Source: Alphaproteobacteria bacterium (GTDB lineage: Bacteria; Pseudomonadota; Alphaproteobacteria; Rhizobiales; Aestuariivirgaceae). Taken from it: a stretch of DNA of 64,000 nucleotides. Numbering within the stretch: position 1 is the stretch's first letter; the number at the start of each line of letters is the position of its first letter. This document shows, one piece after another, positions 18,389-28,322 of this stretch. The notes under the pieces are model-generated. The model worked only from the letters and a program-made list of their open reading frames with translations. It ran no database searches and was not told where the DNA came from. The DNA lies in NCBI GenBank assembly GCA_024642465.1, contig JAHEBA010000003.1:1-64000 (forward strand), given 5' to 3'. Position numbers and translations under genes: made by a program.

Positions 18389-20916
18389 CCCAGACGCTGG
18401 CGCTTGCCCTGCGGCTCGCCCGGCGCGAACTGCGCTCCGGCCTGCAAGGCTTCCGCATCTTCCTAGCCTGCCTGGTGCTGGGCGTCGGCGCCATCGCCAT
18501 CGTCGGCGCATTGTCGGCAGCGCTTGAGCGCGGCATCGCCAACGAAGGGCGCTCGCTGATGGGCGGCGACTTGGAGTTCTCGGTGCTGCACAACCAGCCG
18601 ACGCCGCAACAGCGCGCTCTTATCGAGGGTGCCGGCCGGGTCAGCCGCGTCGCCACGCTTCGCGCCATGGCGGCGGTGCCGGACAAGGCCTCGGCGCTGG
18701 TCGAGGTCAAGGTGGCCGACGATGCCTATCCGCTCTATGGCGACCTGGTGCTGTCGCCGCCAATCGCACTGACTGAAGCCTTCAGGCGCAATGCAAATGG
18801 CATTCCGGGCACGGTGGTTGAGCAATCGCTGCTTGACCGGCTCGGCCTCAAGATCGGCGACGAGATCAGACTCGGCACCGCCACGTTTGCGGTCGACGCC
18901 GTGATCGTGCGCGAGCCGGACCGCATCTCGGACGGCTTCGTGCTGGGTCCGCGCATGATGATCTCCACCGATGAACTCGACGCCACCGGACTTGCCCAGC
19001 CCGGCAGCCTGATCACCTGGCGCTACCGGGTGGCGCTGCCCGGCCCGGCAAGCGACGAACAGGTCAAGGCGCTGGTGGAGCAGGCCGAACCGGTGTTGCA
19101 GGACCAGGGTTGGCGGGTACGCTCGCGCGAGAATGCCGCCCCCGGCGTGCGCCGCTTCATCGACCGGCTGACGTTCTTCCTGTCGCTCGTCGGCCTGACC
19201 GCACTCATTGTCGGCGGCGTCGGCGTGGCCAACGCGGTGAAGGCCTTCCTGGAACGGCGCACGAAGAACATCGCCACGCTGAAATGCCTCGGTGCACCGG
19301 CCCGGCTGGTGTTCTGGACCTACTTCGTCGAGGCGCTGATCGTCGCAACGCTCGGCATCGGCATCGGCTCCGCCCTCGGCCTCGTGACCCCGCCACTTGC
19401 GGGCGCACTGCTGTCGGGCCTGCTGCCGGTACCGGTGGCTGCCAGCCCGGAAATCTGGCCCGTCGTCCGGGCCGCGCTGTATGGCTACCTGATCGTGGTC
19501 GCCTTCGCCGTCTGGCCGCTGGTGCGCGCCGGGCGGATTCCACCAACCGCCCTGTTCCGCGACCTCACCGCCCACGTTGCCGCATGGCCGGGCGTGCGCA
19601 CCCTTGCCGTGATCGCGGCTGCCCTTGCCGGCATCTTCGTGCTGACCTTCACCGCCTTTCCCGACCCTCGCGTGACCTGGGGTTATGCCGGCGGCATCAT
19701 CGCCAGCTTCCTCATTCTGGCCGGCATGGCGCGGCTGTTGATGTGGATTGCCGCACGGCTAAAGCACGCCCGCTCGGCCACCGCGCGCCTTGCCATCGCC
19801 AACCTGCACCGGCCCGGCACGCCAACCCCGTCGGTGGTCATGTCGCTGGGCCTCGGCCTCACCCTGTTCGTCACACTGGCGCTGATCGACACCAACGTCT
19901 CGAAGGAACTGCGCGACAACCTGCCGGACCGTGCGCCAGCCTTCTTCTTTCTCGACGTGCACTCTACCGAAGCTGACGGCTTCACCACGGCGCTGAAGCA
20001 GGCAGGCGCTTCAAGCGTCGGCACTGCGCCGATGCTGCGCGGGCGCATCGTCAAGGTGAACGGCGTTCCCACTGCTGATGTGAAAGTATCGCCCGACGCA
20101 GCCTGGGCGCTGCGCGGCGACCGCGGCATCACCTACTCGGCCACCGCACCGGACAACGCCAAGCTGAGCGAGGGCCAGTGGTGGGCACCGGATTACACCG
20201 GCGAGCCGCTGGTCTCCTTCTCCGCCGACATCGCCGAGGGTCTCGGCATGAAGCTTGGCGACACGGTCACGGTAAACGTGCTGGGCCGCGAGATCACGGC
20301 GAAGGTCGCCAACTTCCGAGAGGTGGACTGGCGATCGCTGCAGATCAATTTCGTGATGGTATTCTCGCCCAACGCCTTTGCCGGCGCGCCGCACATGTAT
20401 GTTGTAACCGCGCAAGCCGAACCGGCTGCCGAGCCCGCCATCCTGAAGGCCGTGTCCGGCCCATACCCGACCGTGACCTCGATCCGCGTGCGCGATGCGC
20501 TTGACGCCATCAACACGCTGATGGGCCAGCTCATCACCGCCATTCGCGGCGCCAACGCCATGACCCTGCTGGTCGGCATCCTGGTGCTGGGCGGCGCGCT
20601 TGCCACCGGCCTGTCGGGCCGCATCTACGATGCCGTGATCCTCAAGACCTATGGCGCCACGCGGTCGCAACTGCTGCGCTCACTGGTCATCGAGTACGCA
20701 GCACTGGGCCTCGCCACCGCCGCCTTCGCCATCGTCGCAGGATCGTTGAGCGCATGGGCCATCATCACCTTCATCATGCAGCTCGACTGGCAGTTCTCGT
20801 TCGTCACCGCCGCGGCCACCGCCCTGATCGCGCTGGTCGTTACCGTGACTGCCGGGCTCATCACCACATGGTCGGCGCTCAGGGCCAGTCCCGCCCGCGT
20901 ACTTCGGGTAGACTGA
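18385..20916 (+). CDS. ybbP: ABC transporter permease with two FtsX domains (YbbP-like)
   Basis: 843 residues. Ten predicted transmembrane segments in the YbbP layout: one near 20-43, three around 255-400 (first FtsX domain), further ones near 410-485, and a last FtsX set from about 715 to 835, with large periplasmic domains between. It is translationally coupled to the ATPase (ATGA overlap). Families of this architecture act as mechanotransmitters or lipoprotein/lipid-linked exporters; the substrate here is unknown. Conserved linkage to tesA hints at work on lipids, which is inference. Confidence 0.92.
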   Translation: MTQTLALALRLARRELRSGLQGFRIFLACLVLGVGAIAIVGALSAALERGIANEGRSLMGGDLEFSVLHNQPTPQQRALIEGAGRVSRVATLRAMAAVPDKASALVEVKVADDAYPLYGDLVLSPPIALTEAFRRNANGIPGTVVEQSLLDRLGLKIGDEIRLGTATFAVDAVIVREPDRISDGFVLGPRMMISTDELDATGLAQPGSLITWRYRVALPGPASDEQVKALVEQAEPVLQDQGWRVRSRENAAPGVRRFIDRLTFFLSLVGLTALIVGGVGVANAVKAFLERRTKNIATLKCLGAPARLVFWTYFVEALIVATLGIGIGSALGLVTPPLAGALLSGLLPVPVAASPEIWPVVRAALYGYLIVVAFAVWPLVRAGRIPPTALFRDLTAHVAAWPGVRTLAVIAAALAGIFVLTFTAFPDPRVTWGYAGGIIASFLILAGMARLLMWIAARLKHARSATARLAIANLHRPGTPTPSVVMSLGLGLTLFVTLALIDTNVSKELRDNLPDRAPAFFFLDVHSTEADGFTTALKQAGASSVGTAPMLRGRIVKVNGVPTADVKVSPDAAWALRGDRGITYSATAPDNAKLSEGQWWAPDYTGEPLVSFSADIAEGLGMKLGDTVTVNVLGREITAKVANFREVDWRSLQINFVMVFSPNAFAGAPHMYVVTAQAEPAAEPAILKAVSGPYPTVTSIRVRDALDAINTLMGQLITAIRGANAMTLLVGILVLGGALATGLSGRIYDAVILKTYGATRSQLLRSLVIEYAALGLATAAFAIVAGSLSAWAIITFIMQLDWQFSFVTAAATALIALVVTVTAGLITTWSALRASPARVLRVD

Positions 20917-20968
20917 TCGCACGCGATTGCATACCGTCGCCAACACAACGCATATCCGGGAAACCCAA

Positions 20969-21562
20969 ATGGTCGTACTGAACAGGATCTACACCAAGAC
21001 TGGCGACGACGGCACGACCGCCTTGTCCACCGGGCAGCGGCTGCCGAAGTTCCACGCCCGAATCGCCAGTTATGGCACCGTGGACGAGGCCAACTCGATC
21101 CTCGGACTGGTTCGCCTGCACACGCGGGAGGCCGGGCTGGAGAAGCTGGACGAGATGCTGGCCCGCATCCAGAACGACATGTTCGACCTCGGTGCGGACC
21201 TGTGCACGCCCGACACCGGCGAGAAGGCGGAATGGGAGCCCTTGCGCATCAAGCAGGCCCAGGTCGACCGGCTGGAGGCCGAAATCGACGACCTCAACGG
21301 CGAACTGGAGCCGCTGCGCTCGTTCGTGCTGCCGGGCGGCCACCCGGCTGCCGCCTTCCTGCACCAGGCCCGCACCGTTTGCCGCCGCGCCGAGCGCCAT
21401 ATCGTCGAGCTTGCCACCATTCCCGGCGAACACGTGACCGCTGAGGCCGCGACCTACCTGAACCGGCTGTCGGACTTCCTGTTCGTGGCCAGCCGCTGGG
21501 TCAATGCGCGCCACGGCGGCGACGTGCTATGGCGGCCGGGCGCCACCCAGTCATCGTCCTGA
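20969..21562 (+). CDS. pduO: Cob(I)alamin adenosyltransferase, PduO type
   Basis: 197 residues. Transfers adenosyl from ATP to cob(I)alamin to make coenzyme B12. Clear family motifs: RIYTKTGDDGTTAL at 4-17, YGTVDEANSILG, QNDMFDLGADLCTP and the hallmark FVLPGGHPAAAFLHQARTVCRRAER block. ATG at 20969 fits the family; the frame is open 14 codons further up. It follows the permease by 52 bases. The product is the cofactor of the B12-dependent ribonucleotide reductase encoded at 38184 and may serve other B12 enzymes. Confidence 0.95.
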   Translation: MVVLNRIYTKTGDDGTTALSTGQRLPKFHARIASYGTVDEANSILGLVRLHTREAGLEKLDEMLARIQNDMFDLGADLCTPDTGEKAEWEPLRIKQAQVDRLEAEIDDLNGELEPLRSFVLPGGHPAAAFLHQARTVCRRAERHIVELATIPGEHVTAEAATYLNRLSDFLFVASRWVNARHGGDVLWRPGATQSSS

Positions 21563-21593
21563 CCGGCATCGCACGCGAGGGGAAAGGCCTGCC

Positions 21594-22304
21594 ATGTTCG
21601 TACCGCTGCATGACGACAATACCCTTCGCGTGATCCGCTTCCAGTTCGTGACCGGCGCGATCATCTTCGTGAACATCGCCGTGCACCTGCTGCTGACCAA
21701 CGGCAATCTCGGCATGAGCCCTATTGCACTGGCGACCGCCTTCGGGCTCGTGCCGGCCGAGATCGGCCACATTGGCGCAGGCGCCGCAACGCAGGCAGGC
21801 GGCGCGATGGCCCTGGCCGTGCCGGAACCCCTCACCCTGATCACCTACACCTTCATCCATGGCGGCTGGCTGCACCTTGCCGCCAACATGGCCTTCATGT
21901 GGGTGTTTGCCGACAATGTCGAGGATGCCTTCGGGCATATCGGCTTTCTGCTGCTGTATTTCGTGTGCGGCATCATTGCCGCCGGCGCCCATATCGTTGC
22001 CAATCCGGACTCGACCGTGCCACTGGTCGGCGCCTCGGGCGCAGTCTCCGGCATTCTCGGCTCCTACATGGTGTTGTTTCCCAAGGCGCACGTCTGGGTG
22101 CTGTTCATGAAACTGCCGATCCCGTTCCGCATCTCCGCCTTGTGGGCTTTGGCCATGTGGATCGGCTTCCAGGTGCTGGCGCTGTACATCGACGACGGCA
22201 AGAACGAGGTGCTGGTTGCCTGGTGGGCGCACATCGGCGGCTTTGCTGCGGGATTCCTGATCACCAGCCTGTTCCGGCGCACGCTGGCTGCCCGCCTCGC
22301 CTGA
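21594..22304 (+). CDS. Rhomboid family intramembrane serine protease
   Basis: 236 residues, six or so transmembrane segments. Catalytic Ser148 lies in VGASGAVSGILG and the partner His213 in WWAHIGGFAAG; the HGGWLHLAANMAFMWVF block (89-105) with conserved His and Asn is present. It cleaves membrane proteins in or near the bilayer; the substrate is unknown. ATG at 21594 has GAGGGGAAAG upstream. It follows pduO by 31 bases and is probably co-transcribed. Confidence 0.94.
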   Translation: MFVPLHDDNTLRVIRFQFVTGAIIFVNIAVHLLLTNGNLGMSPIALATAFGLVPAEIGHIGAGAATQAGGAMALAVPEPLTLITYTFIHGGWLHLAANMAFMWVFADNVEDAFGHIGFLLLYFVCGIIAAGAHIVANPDSTVPLVGASGAVSGILGSYMVLFPKAHVWVLFMKLPIPFRISALWALAMWIGFQVLALYIDDGKNEVLVAWWAHIGGFAAGFLITSLFRRTLAARLA

Positions 22305-22381
22305 CTGCACGGCGAGGGTGCCAGCTCCGGTCAAAAAAGGGACCAGAGGTCGCAATTGGCCGTAAATCGACGAAATTCGCA

Positions 22382-22411
22382 TTGACGCAAGCCTTGGGGC
22401 ACCCCTAGGGT
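22382..22411 (+). promoter_or_regulatory. Candidate sigma-70 promoter for etfBA
   Basis: TTGACG (22382-22387), 18-base spacer, TAGGGT (22406-22411). The -35 is strong and the -10 weak. It is the best promoter match in the 312-base gap. Confidence 0.35.
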
Positions 22412-22548
22412 CCGCGCGCGAATTGCAAAGAGCATGTCCGTGACGGCAAAGAAATCCCGGTCCTTCGCCCTATCTTGCGGGACCATCACGACTGGAGCGG
22501 CAACCGTTCGGCATGAACGGCAAAAGTCGCTCTGGCACTTATGAAGTC

Positions 22549-22595
22549 GAGCATCTCTATCAGATCAGTCAATTCAGCCTGATCTGAGGATGCTC
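22549..22595 (+). promoter_or_regulatory. Two-part hairpin in the etfB leader
   Basis: GAGCATC (22549-22555) pairs with GATGCTC (22589-22595), then an internal loop, then CAGATCAG (22561-22568) with CTGATCTG (22579-22586) around a ten-base loop. All 15 pairs are Watson-Crick. It could be an RNA hairpin or a DNA operator. Confidence 0.55.
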
Positions 22596-22616
22596 TAACA
22601 AGAGAGATTGCTTGCG

Positions 22617-23366
22617 ATGAAAGTTCTGGTCGCTGTCAAGCGGGTCGTCGACTACAACGTCAAGATCCGCGTCAAGGCCGACGGGTCGGGTGTCGACCTG
22701 GCCAACGTGAAGATGTCGATGAACCCGTTCGACGAAATCGCCGTGGAAGAGGCCATCCGCCTCAAGGAAGCCGGCACCGTCAGCGAGATCATTGCCGTAT
22801 CGGTGGGTCCGCAGCAGGCCCAGGAAACCATCCGCACCGCCCTTGCCATGGGCGCCGATCGCGGCATCCTGATCAAGCACGACGACTATGTCGAGCCGCT
22901 GGCCGTCGCCAAGCTGATCAAGAAAGTCATCGAGGAAGAACAGCCCGGCCTCGTCATCCTCGGCAAACAGGCCATCGACGACGACTGCAACCAGACCGGT
23001 CAGATGCTGTCTGCCCTGCTCGGCTGGTCCCAGGCAGCATTTGCCTCCAAGCTCGAGATTGCCGGCGACACCGCCACGGTGACCCGCGAGATCGACGGCG
23101 GCCTGCAGACCATCAAGTGCAAGATGCCGATGGTGGTGACCACCGACCTGCGCCTCAACCAGCCGCGCTATGCCTCGCTGCCGAACATCATGAAGGCCAA
23201 GAAGAAGCCGCTCGACGAGAAGGTGGCCGCCGACATGGGCGTCGACCTGGCGCCGAAGCTCAAGGTGGTGTCCACCACCGAACCGCCGGCCCGCCAGGGC
23301 GGCAAGAAGGTCGGCTCGGTTGCCGAACTTGTCGACAAGCTGAAGAACGAAGCTGGAGTTATCTAA
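22617..23366 (+). CDS. etfB: Electron transfer flavoprotein beta subunit
   Basis: 249 residues. Binds AMP and pairs with EtfA to carry electrons from acyl-CoA and related dehydrogenases (including sarcosine/dimethylglycine-type enzymes) to ETF-quinone oxidoreductase. N-terminal [61 protein letters not shown] and the [12 protein letters not shown] block are all standard. ATG at 22617 fits the family start. etfA follows after 3 bases. Confidence 0.97.
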   Translation: MKVLVAVKRVVDYNVKIRVKADGSGVDLANVKMSMNPFDEIAVEEAIRLKEAGTVSEIIAVSVGPQQAQETIRTALAMGADRGILIKHDDYVEPLAVAKLIKKVIEEEQPGLVILGKQAIDDDCNQTGQMLSALLGWSQAAFASKLEIAGDTATVTREIDGGLQTIKCKMPMVVTTDLRLNQPRYASLPNIMKAKKKPLDEKVAADMGVDLAPKLKVVSTTEPPARQGGKKVGSVAELVDKLKNEAGVI

Positions 23367-23369
23367 GTC

Positions 23370-24311
23370 ATGGCCATTCTCCTCATTGCTGAACACGATA
23401 ATGTCGGCCTCAAGGATGCCACTCACAAGGCGCTGACCGCCGCCACCCAGATGGGCGGCGACGTGCACGTGCTGGTCGCCGGCCACAAAGCCGACGGCGC
23501 TGCCAAGGAAGCCGCAGGGCTTGCCGGAGTGAAGAAGGTGCTGCACTGCGATGCGCCCGCCTTCGAACGCCCCCTGGCCGAAAGCATGGCCGCCCTGATC
23601 GTCTCCCTGATGGCAAACCACGACGCCATGGTTGCCCCCGCCACCACCAGCGGCAAGAACATCAGCCCGCGCGTGGCGGCCCTGCTCGACGAGATGCAGG
23701 TTTCCGGCATCATCGCGGTAAAGTCGGCCGACACGTTCGAGCGCCCGATCTATGCCGGCAATGCCATCCAGACCGTGCAGGCAACCGGCAAGAAGAAGAT
23801 CGTGACCGTGCTCACCGCCTCGTTCGAGGCGGCAGGCACCGGCGGGTCCGCGGCAATAGAGAAGGTCGATGCGCCAGCAGACTCGGGCCTCACCTCCTAC
23901 CAGGGCGAGAACCTGTCCAAGTCGGATCGTCCGGAACTTACCTCCGCCTCGATCATCATCTCCGGTGGCCGCGGCATGCAGAACGGCGAGAACTTCGCCA
24001 TGCTGGAAAAGGTCGCCGACAAGCTCAACGCCGCCGTCGGCGCCTCGCGCGCTGCTGTGGACGCGGGCTACGTGCCGAACGACTACCAGGTCGGCCAGAC
24101 CGGCAAGGTGGTTGCCCCCGACCTTTACATCGCGGTGGGCATTTCCGGCGCCATCCAGCACCTGGCGGGCATGAAGGACTCGAAGGTCATCGTCGCCATC
24201 AACAAGGACGAGGAAGCCCCGATCTTCCAGGTGGCCGACTATGGCCTGGTGGCCGACCTGTTCCAGGCCGTGCCCGAGCTTGAAGCTGAACTGGCCAAGG
24301 CCGGCTACTGA
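23370..24311 (+). CDS. etfA: Electron transfer flavoprotein alpha subunit
   Basis: 313 residues. Carries the FAD of the heterodimer. The C-terminal FAD-binding domain shows [59 protein letters not shown] and [22 protein letters not shown], the family signature. It is only 3 bases after etfB and is followed by a strong terminator, so etfBA form a two-gene operon. Confidence 0.97.
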   Translation: MAILLIAEHDNVGLKDATHKALTAATQMGGDVHVLVAGHKADGAAKEAAGLAGVKKVLHCDAPAFERPLAESMAALIVSLMANHDAMVAPATTSGKNISPRVAALLDEMQVSGIIAVKSADTFERPIYAGNAIQTVQATGKKKIVTVLTASFEAAGTGGSAAIEKVDAPADSGLTSYQGENLSKSDRPELTSASIIISGGRGMQNGENFAMLEKVADKLNAAVGASRAAVDAGYVPNDYQVGQTGKVVAPDLYIAVGISGAIQHLAGMKDSKVIVAINKDEEAPIFQVADYGLVADLFQAVPELEAELAKAGY

Positions 24312-24351
24312 CGCAAGGCTTCGGCCTCGGGGCACGGGCCCCGGCAATTAC

Positions 24352-24388
24352 ACCCGTCCTGCGGAAACGCGGGGCGGGTATTTTGTTG
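24352..24388 (+). terminator. Intrinsic terminator after etfA
   Basis: ACCCGTCCTGCG (24352-24363) pairs with CGCGGGGCGGGT (24368-24379), two G-U pairs, closed by a GAAA loop and followed by ATTTTGTT. It separates etfBA from the dehydrogenase gene. Confidence 0.85.
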
Positions 24389-24468
24389 CGCTGCGATATT
24401 GCATGTTGCCGCCCGGGCGCGTGCGCGATAGTCTCCCGCGACCATCGAAAGCAAGAGAACAATTCGAT

Positions 24469-25344
24469 ATGACCATCAAGAAAGTAGGCGTCATCGGCGC
24501 CGGCCAGATGGGCTCCGGCATTGCCCATGTATGTGCACTGGCGGGCTATGATGTCGGCCTCTACGACATCTCGAAGGATGCCATAGAAAAGGGCCTTGCC
24601 ACCATCAACGGCAACATGGCGCGCCAGGTGCGCTCCGGCAAGATTTCCGAGGACGACCGCAAGGGCGCGCTGGAGCGGATTAGCCCGGCAGCGAAGTACG
24701 AAGCTTTCGGCGACTGCGACCTGATCATCGAATCCGCCGTCGAGGACGAGGCGGTCAAGCGCAAGATCTTCACCGATTTGTGCCCGCACCTGAAGGAAAG
24801 CTGCCTGATCGGCTCGAACACGTCGTCGATTTCCATCACCCGCCTTGCCGCCGGCACAGACCGGCCCGAAAAGTTCATGGGCATTCACTTCATGAACCCG
24901 GTTCCGGTGATGGAACTGGTCGAACTTATCCGCGGCATCGCCACCGGCGACGAGATATTCCAGGAAGTGCGCGAATTCACCGGCACATTGGGCAAGTCGG
25001 TTGCCGTTGCCGAAGACTTCCCGGCCTTCATCGTCAACCGCGTGCTGCTGCCGATGATCAACGAAGCTGTCTACACGCTGTACGAAGGCGTCGGCTCGGT
25101 CGAAGCCATCGACAAGGCAATGAGGCTGGGCGCAAACCACCCGATGGGCCCGCTCGAACTGGCCGACTTCATCGGCCTCGACACCTGCCTGTCGATCATG
25201 CAGGTACTGTACGACGGCCTTGCCGACTCCAAGTACCGGCCCTGCCCGCTGCTGGTGAAGTACGTCGAGGCTGGCTGGCTGGGCCGCAAGACCCAGCGCG
25301 GCTTCTACGACTACCGCGGCGATACCCCGGTGCCCACCCGCTGA
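24469..25344 (+). CDS. hbd: 3-hydroxybutyryl-CoA dehydrogenase
   Basis: 291 residues, single 3HCDH N plus C domain without a hydratase fusion. NAD(P) loop GVIGAGQMGSGIA at 8-18, ESAVEDEAVKRKIF, NTSSISIT, and the catalytic pair His140 (GIHFMNPV) and Glu152. The C-terminal domain includes GANHPMGPLELADFIGLD. It interconverts 3-hydroxybutyryl-CoA and acetoacetyl-CoA, and the neighbouring ETF genes fit short-chain acyl-CoA oxidation. In PHB-forming bacteria it may also link to the pool made by phbAB at 48-50 kb. Confidence 0.94.
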   Translation: MTIKKVGVIGAGQMGSGIAHVCALAGYDVGLYDISKDAIEKGLATINGNMARQVRSGKISEDDRKGALERISPAAKYEAFGDCDLIIESAVEDEAVKRKIFTDLCPHLKESCLIGSNTSSISITRLAAGTDRPEKFMGIHFMNPVPVMELVELIRGIATGDEIFQEVREFTGTLGKSVAVAEDFPAFIVNRVLLPMINEAVYTLYEGVGSVEAIDKAMRLGANHPMGPLELADFIGLDTCLSIMQVLYDGLADSKYRPCPLLVKYVEAGWLGRKTQRGFYDYRGDTPVPTR

Positions 25345-25410
25345 CCGTGCTCCCGCTGCTCGCTGACGGTGTTTGCCGAACGCTGCGAATTGTGTTCAAC
25401 TTGCCCTTGA

Positions 25411-25440
25411 GACAGGGACAGGTACGACAGGGACAGGTAC
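25411..25440. repeat. Perfect 2 x 15-base tandem repeat
   Basis: GACAGGGACAGGTAC occurs twice head to tail (25411-25425 and 25426-25440), followed by GGGGGTAC just upstream of the ATG at 25453. Each unit has an internal ACAGG echo. It may affect translation initiation or be a neutral duplication. Confidence 0.8.
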
Positions 25441-25452
25441 GGGGGTACGCGC

Positions 25453-26112
25453 ATGTCTGACGACACCACTTCGGGCGGCGGCATCGTCAAGATCGTTGCC
25501 GCACTTGGCTGGGTTGCCGTGATCGGCGGCGCCGGCCTGATCGGCTACGGCATTTATGCCTTGCTGCAGAGCGACTTCGGCATGGCCGCCGGCGCACCGC
25601 TGATGGCGGGAGGCGCAGTCACCACGGCACTCGGTCTGCTGGCAATCGTCAACGCCACCATGGCCCGCGCGATGATCGACACTGCCAACAACACGGCCCG
25701 GCTGCTGGCCGCAGGCGGCACCGCCGCCGCAACCACTGCCGCCGCCACCGCAGCACCTGATGTGCCGGACTTCACCGCCAAAAGCTCTGCGCGCGACGAG
25801 GATGACGCCGAGGATTTCCCGGCGCTGGAGACCGGTCAGGCCGGCCGTGACGAGGGCATCTCGGACGACGAAACGCCGGACTTGCCGCCGTTCGAGCCGG
25901 CTACACGTGCTCCGGCGGCACCTGCGCCTGCACCCGTCACGCCCGACATGTCCGACCCGCGCCTTTGGCCGCTGGCGGTCGATGAGTTCGACCTCGACGG
26001 TCACCTTGCCATGACGCTGGAAGACGGCTCGATCGCGGTGGAAACGCCGGCGGGCTGGGCGCGGCTGCCCAACCTCGACGATGCCCGCACCTGGCTGTCG
26101 CAAGGCGGCTGA
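25453..26112 (+). CDS. Predicted membrane protein with acidic linker, unknown function
   Basis: 219 residues. Two transmembrane segments at about 12-36 and 43-66, then an Ala/Thr-rich stretch, an Asp/Glu/Pro-rich linker (about 95-165), and a compact C-terminal part, WPLAVDEFDLDGHLAMTLEDGSIAVETPAGWARLPNLDDARTWL region, about 175-216. The soluble region is probably cytoplasmic or periplasmic depending on topology. No family recognised. It is convergent with the TlpA-like gene, ten bases between stops. Confidence 0.65.
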   Translation: MSDDTTSGGGIVKIVAALGWVAVIGGAGLIGYGIYALLQSDFGMAAGAPLMAGGAVTTALGLLAIVNATMARAMIDTANNTARLLAAGGTAAATTAAATAAPDVPDFTAKSSARDEDDAEDFPALETGQAGRDEGISDDETPDLPPFEPATRAPAAPAPAPVTPDMSDPRLWPLAVDEFDLDGHLAMTLEDGSIAVETPAGWARLPNLDDARTWLSQGG

Positions 26113-26122
26113 CGGACCGGCC

Positions 26123-26785
26123 TCAGCCGCCGGTTTTCTCGGCGATTGCCGCCTCGATCAGCTTGCGTGCCTCAGGCGCCGTCCAGTGGGCAGGTCCGAG
26201 CAGGCGGCCAATCTCGCCGCCGTTGCGGTCGATCAGGATGGTGACCGGCAAGCCGATGGCGCCCAGCTTCTTCATGATCCGCGTGGTCGGCTCGACATAA
26301 AGCGCCAGGTTGTCGGCACTGACCTCCTTCAGGAAAGCGGACGAGGCTTCGGCGCCCTTCAGGTCGACACTGATCGCCACCACCTCAAAATCATCGCCGC
26401 CATAGTCCTTCTGCAGCTCGGCCAGGTCCGGCATTTCCTTGCGGCACGGCGCGCACCACGTCGCCCACAGGTTGACCACCACCACGCGGCCCTTCCAGCC
26501 GGTCAGCGACAGCTCCTTGCCGGCACCGTCCTGAAACGCGCCAGACTCAACCGCCGGCCGGCCGTCCTTGAACACGAACGCCGCAAGGGTGCCCGTCGAC
26601 ATTGACTTGTCGAGCGTCACCTCGCCCGCCTGTGCCGGAACCGTACCTACTGGCGCATTGCCATGTACCCCGAACATCGCGTAAACCCCGGCCAGCGCCG
26701 CAACGGCGCCGGCTGCAACGAGGCCGGCCAATCGCTTGCGCGGACGTGGGCTGCTGGCGGACGGATCTGGCTTGGGCATGGTCAT
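26123..26785 (-). CDS. TlpA-family thiol:disulfide oxidoreductase
   Basis: 220 residues. Membrane-anchored thioredoxin-fold protein facing the periplasm: anchor at about 19-40, then a thioredoxin domain with the redox motif WCAPC (Cys111, Cys114) in [16 protein letters not shown] and the cis-proline segment GLPVTILID. Homologues reduce cytochrome c apoprotein or cytochrome oxidase cysteines; which applies here is unclear. ATG at 26785 is chosen, since the longer frame runs across the argH start. It is divergent from argH with 45 bases between. The TlpA-argH-lptM-lysA order is common in alphaproteobacteria. Confidence 0.92.
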   Translation of the reverse strand: MTMPKPDPSASSPRPRKRLAGLVAAGAVAALAGVYAMFGVHGNAPVGTVPAQAGEVTLDKSMSTGTLAAFVFKDGRPAVESGAFQDGAGKELSLTGWKGRVVVVNLWATWCAPCRKEMPDLAELQKDYGGDDFEVVAISVDLKGAEASSAFLKEVSADNLALYVEPTTRIMKKLGAIGLPVTILIDRNGGEIGRLLGPAHWTAPEARKLIEAAIAEKTGG

Positions 26786-26830
26786 TCCGTATTCCTCTGG
26801 CGGTTTCTCAAACTGAAGGCGGATCGCGAT

Positions 26831-28210
26831 ATGACAAACAAAATGTGGGGCGGCAGGTTCCAGTCCGGTCCCGGCGAAATCATGGAAAAGATCAACGCGT
26901 CGATCAGCTTCGACCAGCGCCTGCACGCCCAGGACATCGCAGGCTCCATAGCACACGCGACCATGCTGGGCGAATGCGGCATTATCCCGAAGGCCGATGT
27001 TCGCGAGATTGTGAAAGGCCTGAAGGCCATCGCCAGGGACATCGAGGCCGGAAACTTCACCTTCTCCACCGCGCTTGAGGACATCCACATGAACGTGGAA
27101 TCGGCCCTCAAGGACCGCGTTGGCGCGCCCGCCGGCCGCCTGCATACGGCGCGCTCGCGCAATGACCAGGTGGCGACCGACTTCAAGCTATATGTCCGCG
27201 ACTGTCTCGACATGTTCGACGCCCAGCTGGCCGGCCTGCAGAAGGTACTGGCTGAAAAGGCGCTCAAGCACGCTGCAGACATCATGCCCGGTTTCACCCA
27301 TCTGCAAACCGCCCAGCCGGTCACCTTCGGCCATCACTTGCTGGCGTATGTCGAGATGCTGGCGCGCGACCGCTCGCGTTTTGCCGATGCGCGCAAGCGG
27401 ATGAACGAATCGCCGCTGGGCGCAGCAGCGCTGGCCGGCACGTCGTTCCCCATCGACCGGGCGATGACGGCCAAGGCGCTCGGCTTCGACCGGCCCACCC
27501 GCAACTCGCTCGACTCGGTCGCCGACCGGGACTTCGTGCTGGAAATGCTGGCGGCGGCATCGATCTGCGCCATGCACCTGTCGCGATTTGCCGAGGAACT
27601 GGTGATCTGGTCAACGCCGCAGTTCGGCTTCATCAAGCTGTCGGACCAGTTCACCACCGGCTCGTCGATCATGCCGCAGAAGAAAAACCCGGACGCAGCA
27701 GAACTGATCCGCGCCAAGCCAGGCCGCATTCTGGGCGCCTTCACCAGCCTGATGATTGTCATGAAGGGCCTGCCGCTGACCTATTCGAAGGACATGCAGG
27801 AAGACAAGGAACCCGCATTCGATGCCATCGACAACCTGTCGCTGGCCATTGCAGCAATGGCCGGCATGGCCGCCGACATGGAGCCGGCGACCGCTCGCAT
27901 GGCCGCCGCCGCAGGCTCCGGCTACTCCACCGCCACCGACCTTGCCGACTGGCTGGTGCGGGTGCTGGCGATGCCGTTCCGCGAAGCACATCACGTGACC
28001 GGAACCCTGGTCGCCAGGGCCGAAGCCGCGGGCATTGGCCTCGACCAGCTCAGCCTCGGGGACATGCAGTCGGTCGAACCGCGCATCACCCGCGATGTGT
28101 ATTCGGTGTTGACGCCTGAAGCCTCGGCCGGTTCGCGCACCAGTTTTGGCGGCACCGCACCGGCCAATGTCAGGCGTGAGGCGAAACGCTGGTTGAAACT
28201 TCTCGGTTGA
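26831..28210 (+). CDS. argH: Argininosuccinate lyase
   Basis: 459 residues. Splits argininosuccinate to arginine and fumarate. Motifs: MWGGRF at the N-terminus, [14 protein letters not shown], and the fumarase/aspartase superfamily signature [15 protein letters not shown] with the catalytic serine loop. The frame is open upstream, but ATG 26831 ([13 protein letters not shown]) is the family start. Confidence 0.97.
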   Translation: MTNKMWGGRFQSGPGEIMEKINASISFDQRLHAQDIAGSIAHATMLGECGIIPKADVREIVKGLKAIARDIEAGNFTFSTALEDIHMNVESALKDRVGAPAGRLHTARSRNDQVATDFKLYVRDCLDMFDAQLAGLQKVLAEKALKHAADIMPGFTHLQTAQPVTFGHHLLAYVEMLARDRSRFADARKRMNESPLGAAALAGTSFPIDRAMTAKALGFDRPTRNSLDSVADRDFVLEMLAAASICAMHLSRFAEELVIWSTPQFGFIKLSDQFTTGSSIMPQKKNPDAAELIRAKPGRILGAFTSLMIVMKGLPLTYSKDMQEDKEPAFDAIDNLSLAIAAMAGMAADMEPATARMAAAAGSGYSTATDLADWLVRVLAMPFREAHHVTGTLVARAEAAGIGLDQLSLGDMQSVEPRITRDVYSVLTPEASAGSRTSFGGTAPANVRREAKRWLKLLG

Positions 28211-28322
28211 GCATTGCATTAACCGTCCGGCGAGTGCGGGCGGCCTGTAGCCATTGCCGTCACGCACCGGTGGCACTATGTGTCCATAAGGGTCACTTTG
28301 ACGGGCTGGAGGCAAGTTCGAC

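Larger units (their letters stand above)
22305..22616. other. Intergenic leader region of etfBA
   Basis: 312 bases without a gene. It holds a candidate sigma-70 promoter (22382-22411) and a two-part hairpin (22549-22595) ending 21 bases before etfB. The interval between them, about 140 bases, would form a long 5' leader. I see no known riboswitch pattern. Confidence 0.5.

Noticed and set aside
22569-24347. 592-codon open frame on the minus strand
   Set aside because: It lies antisense to etfB and etfA, whose proteins are fully recognisable; the long frame is a by-product of GC-rich codon use.
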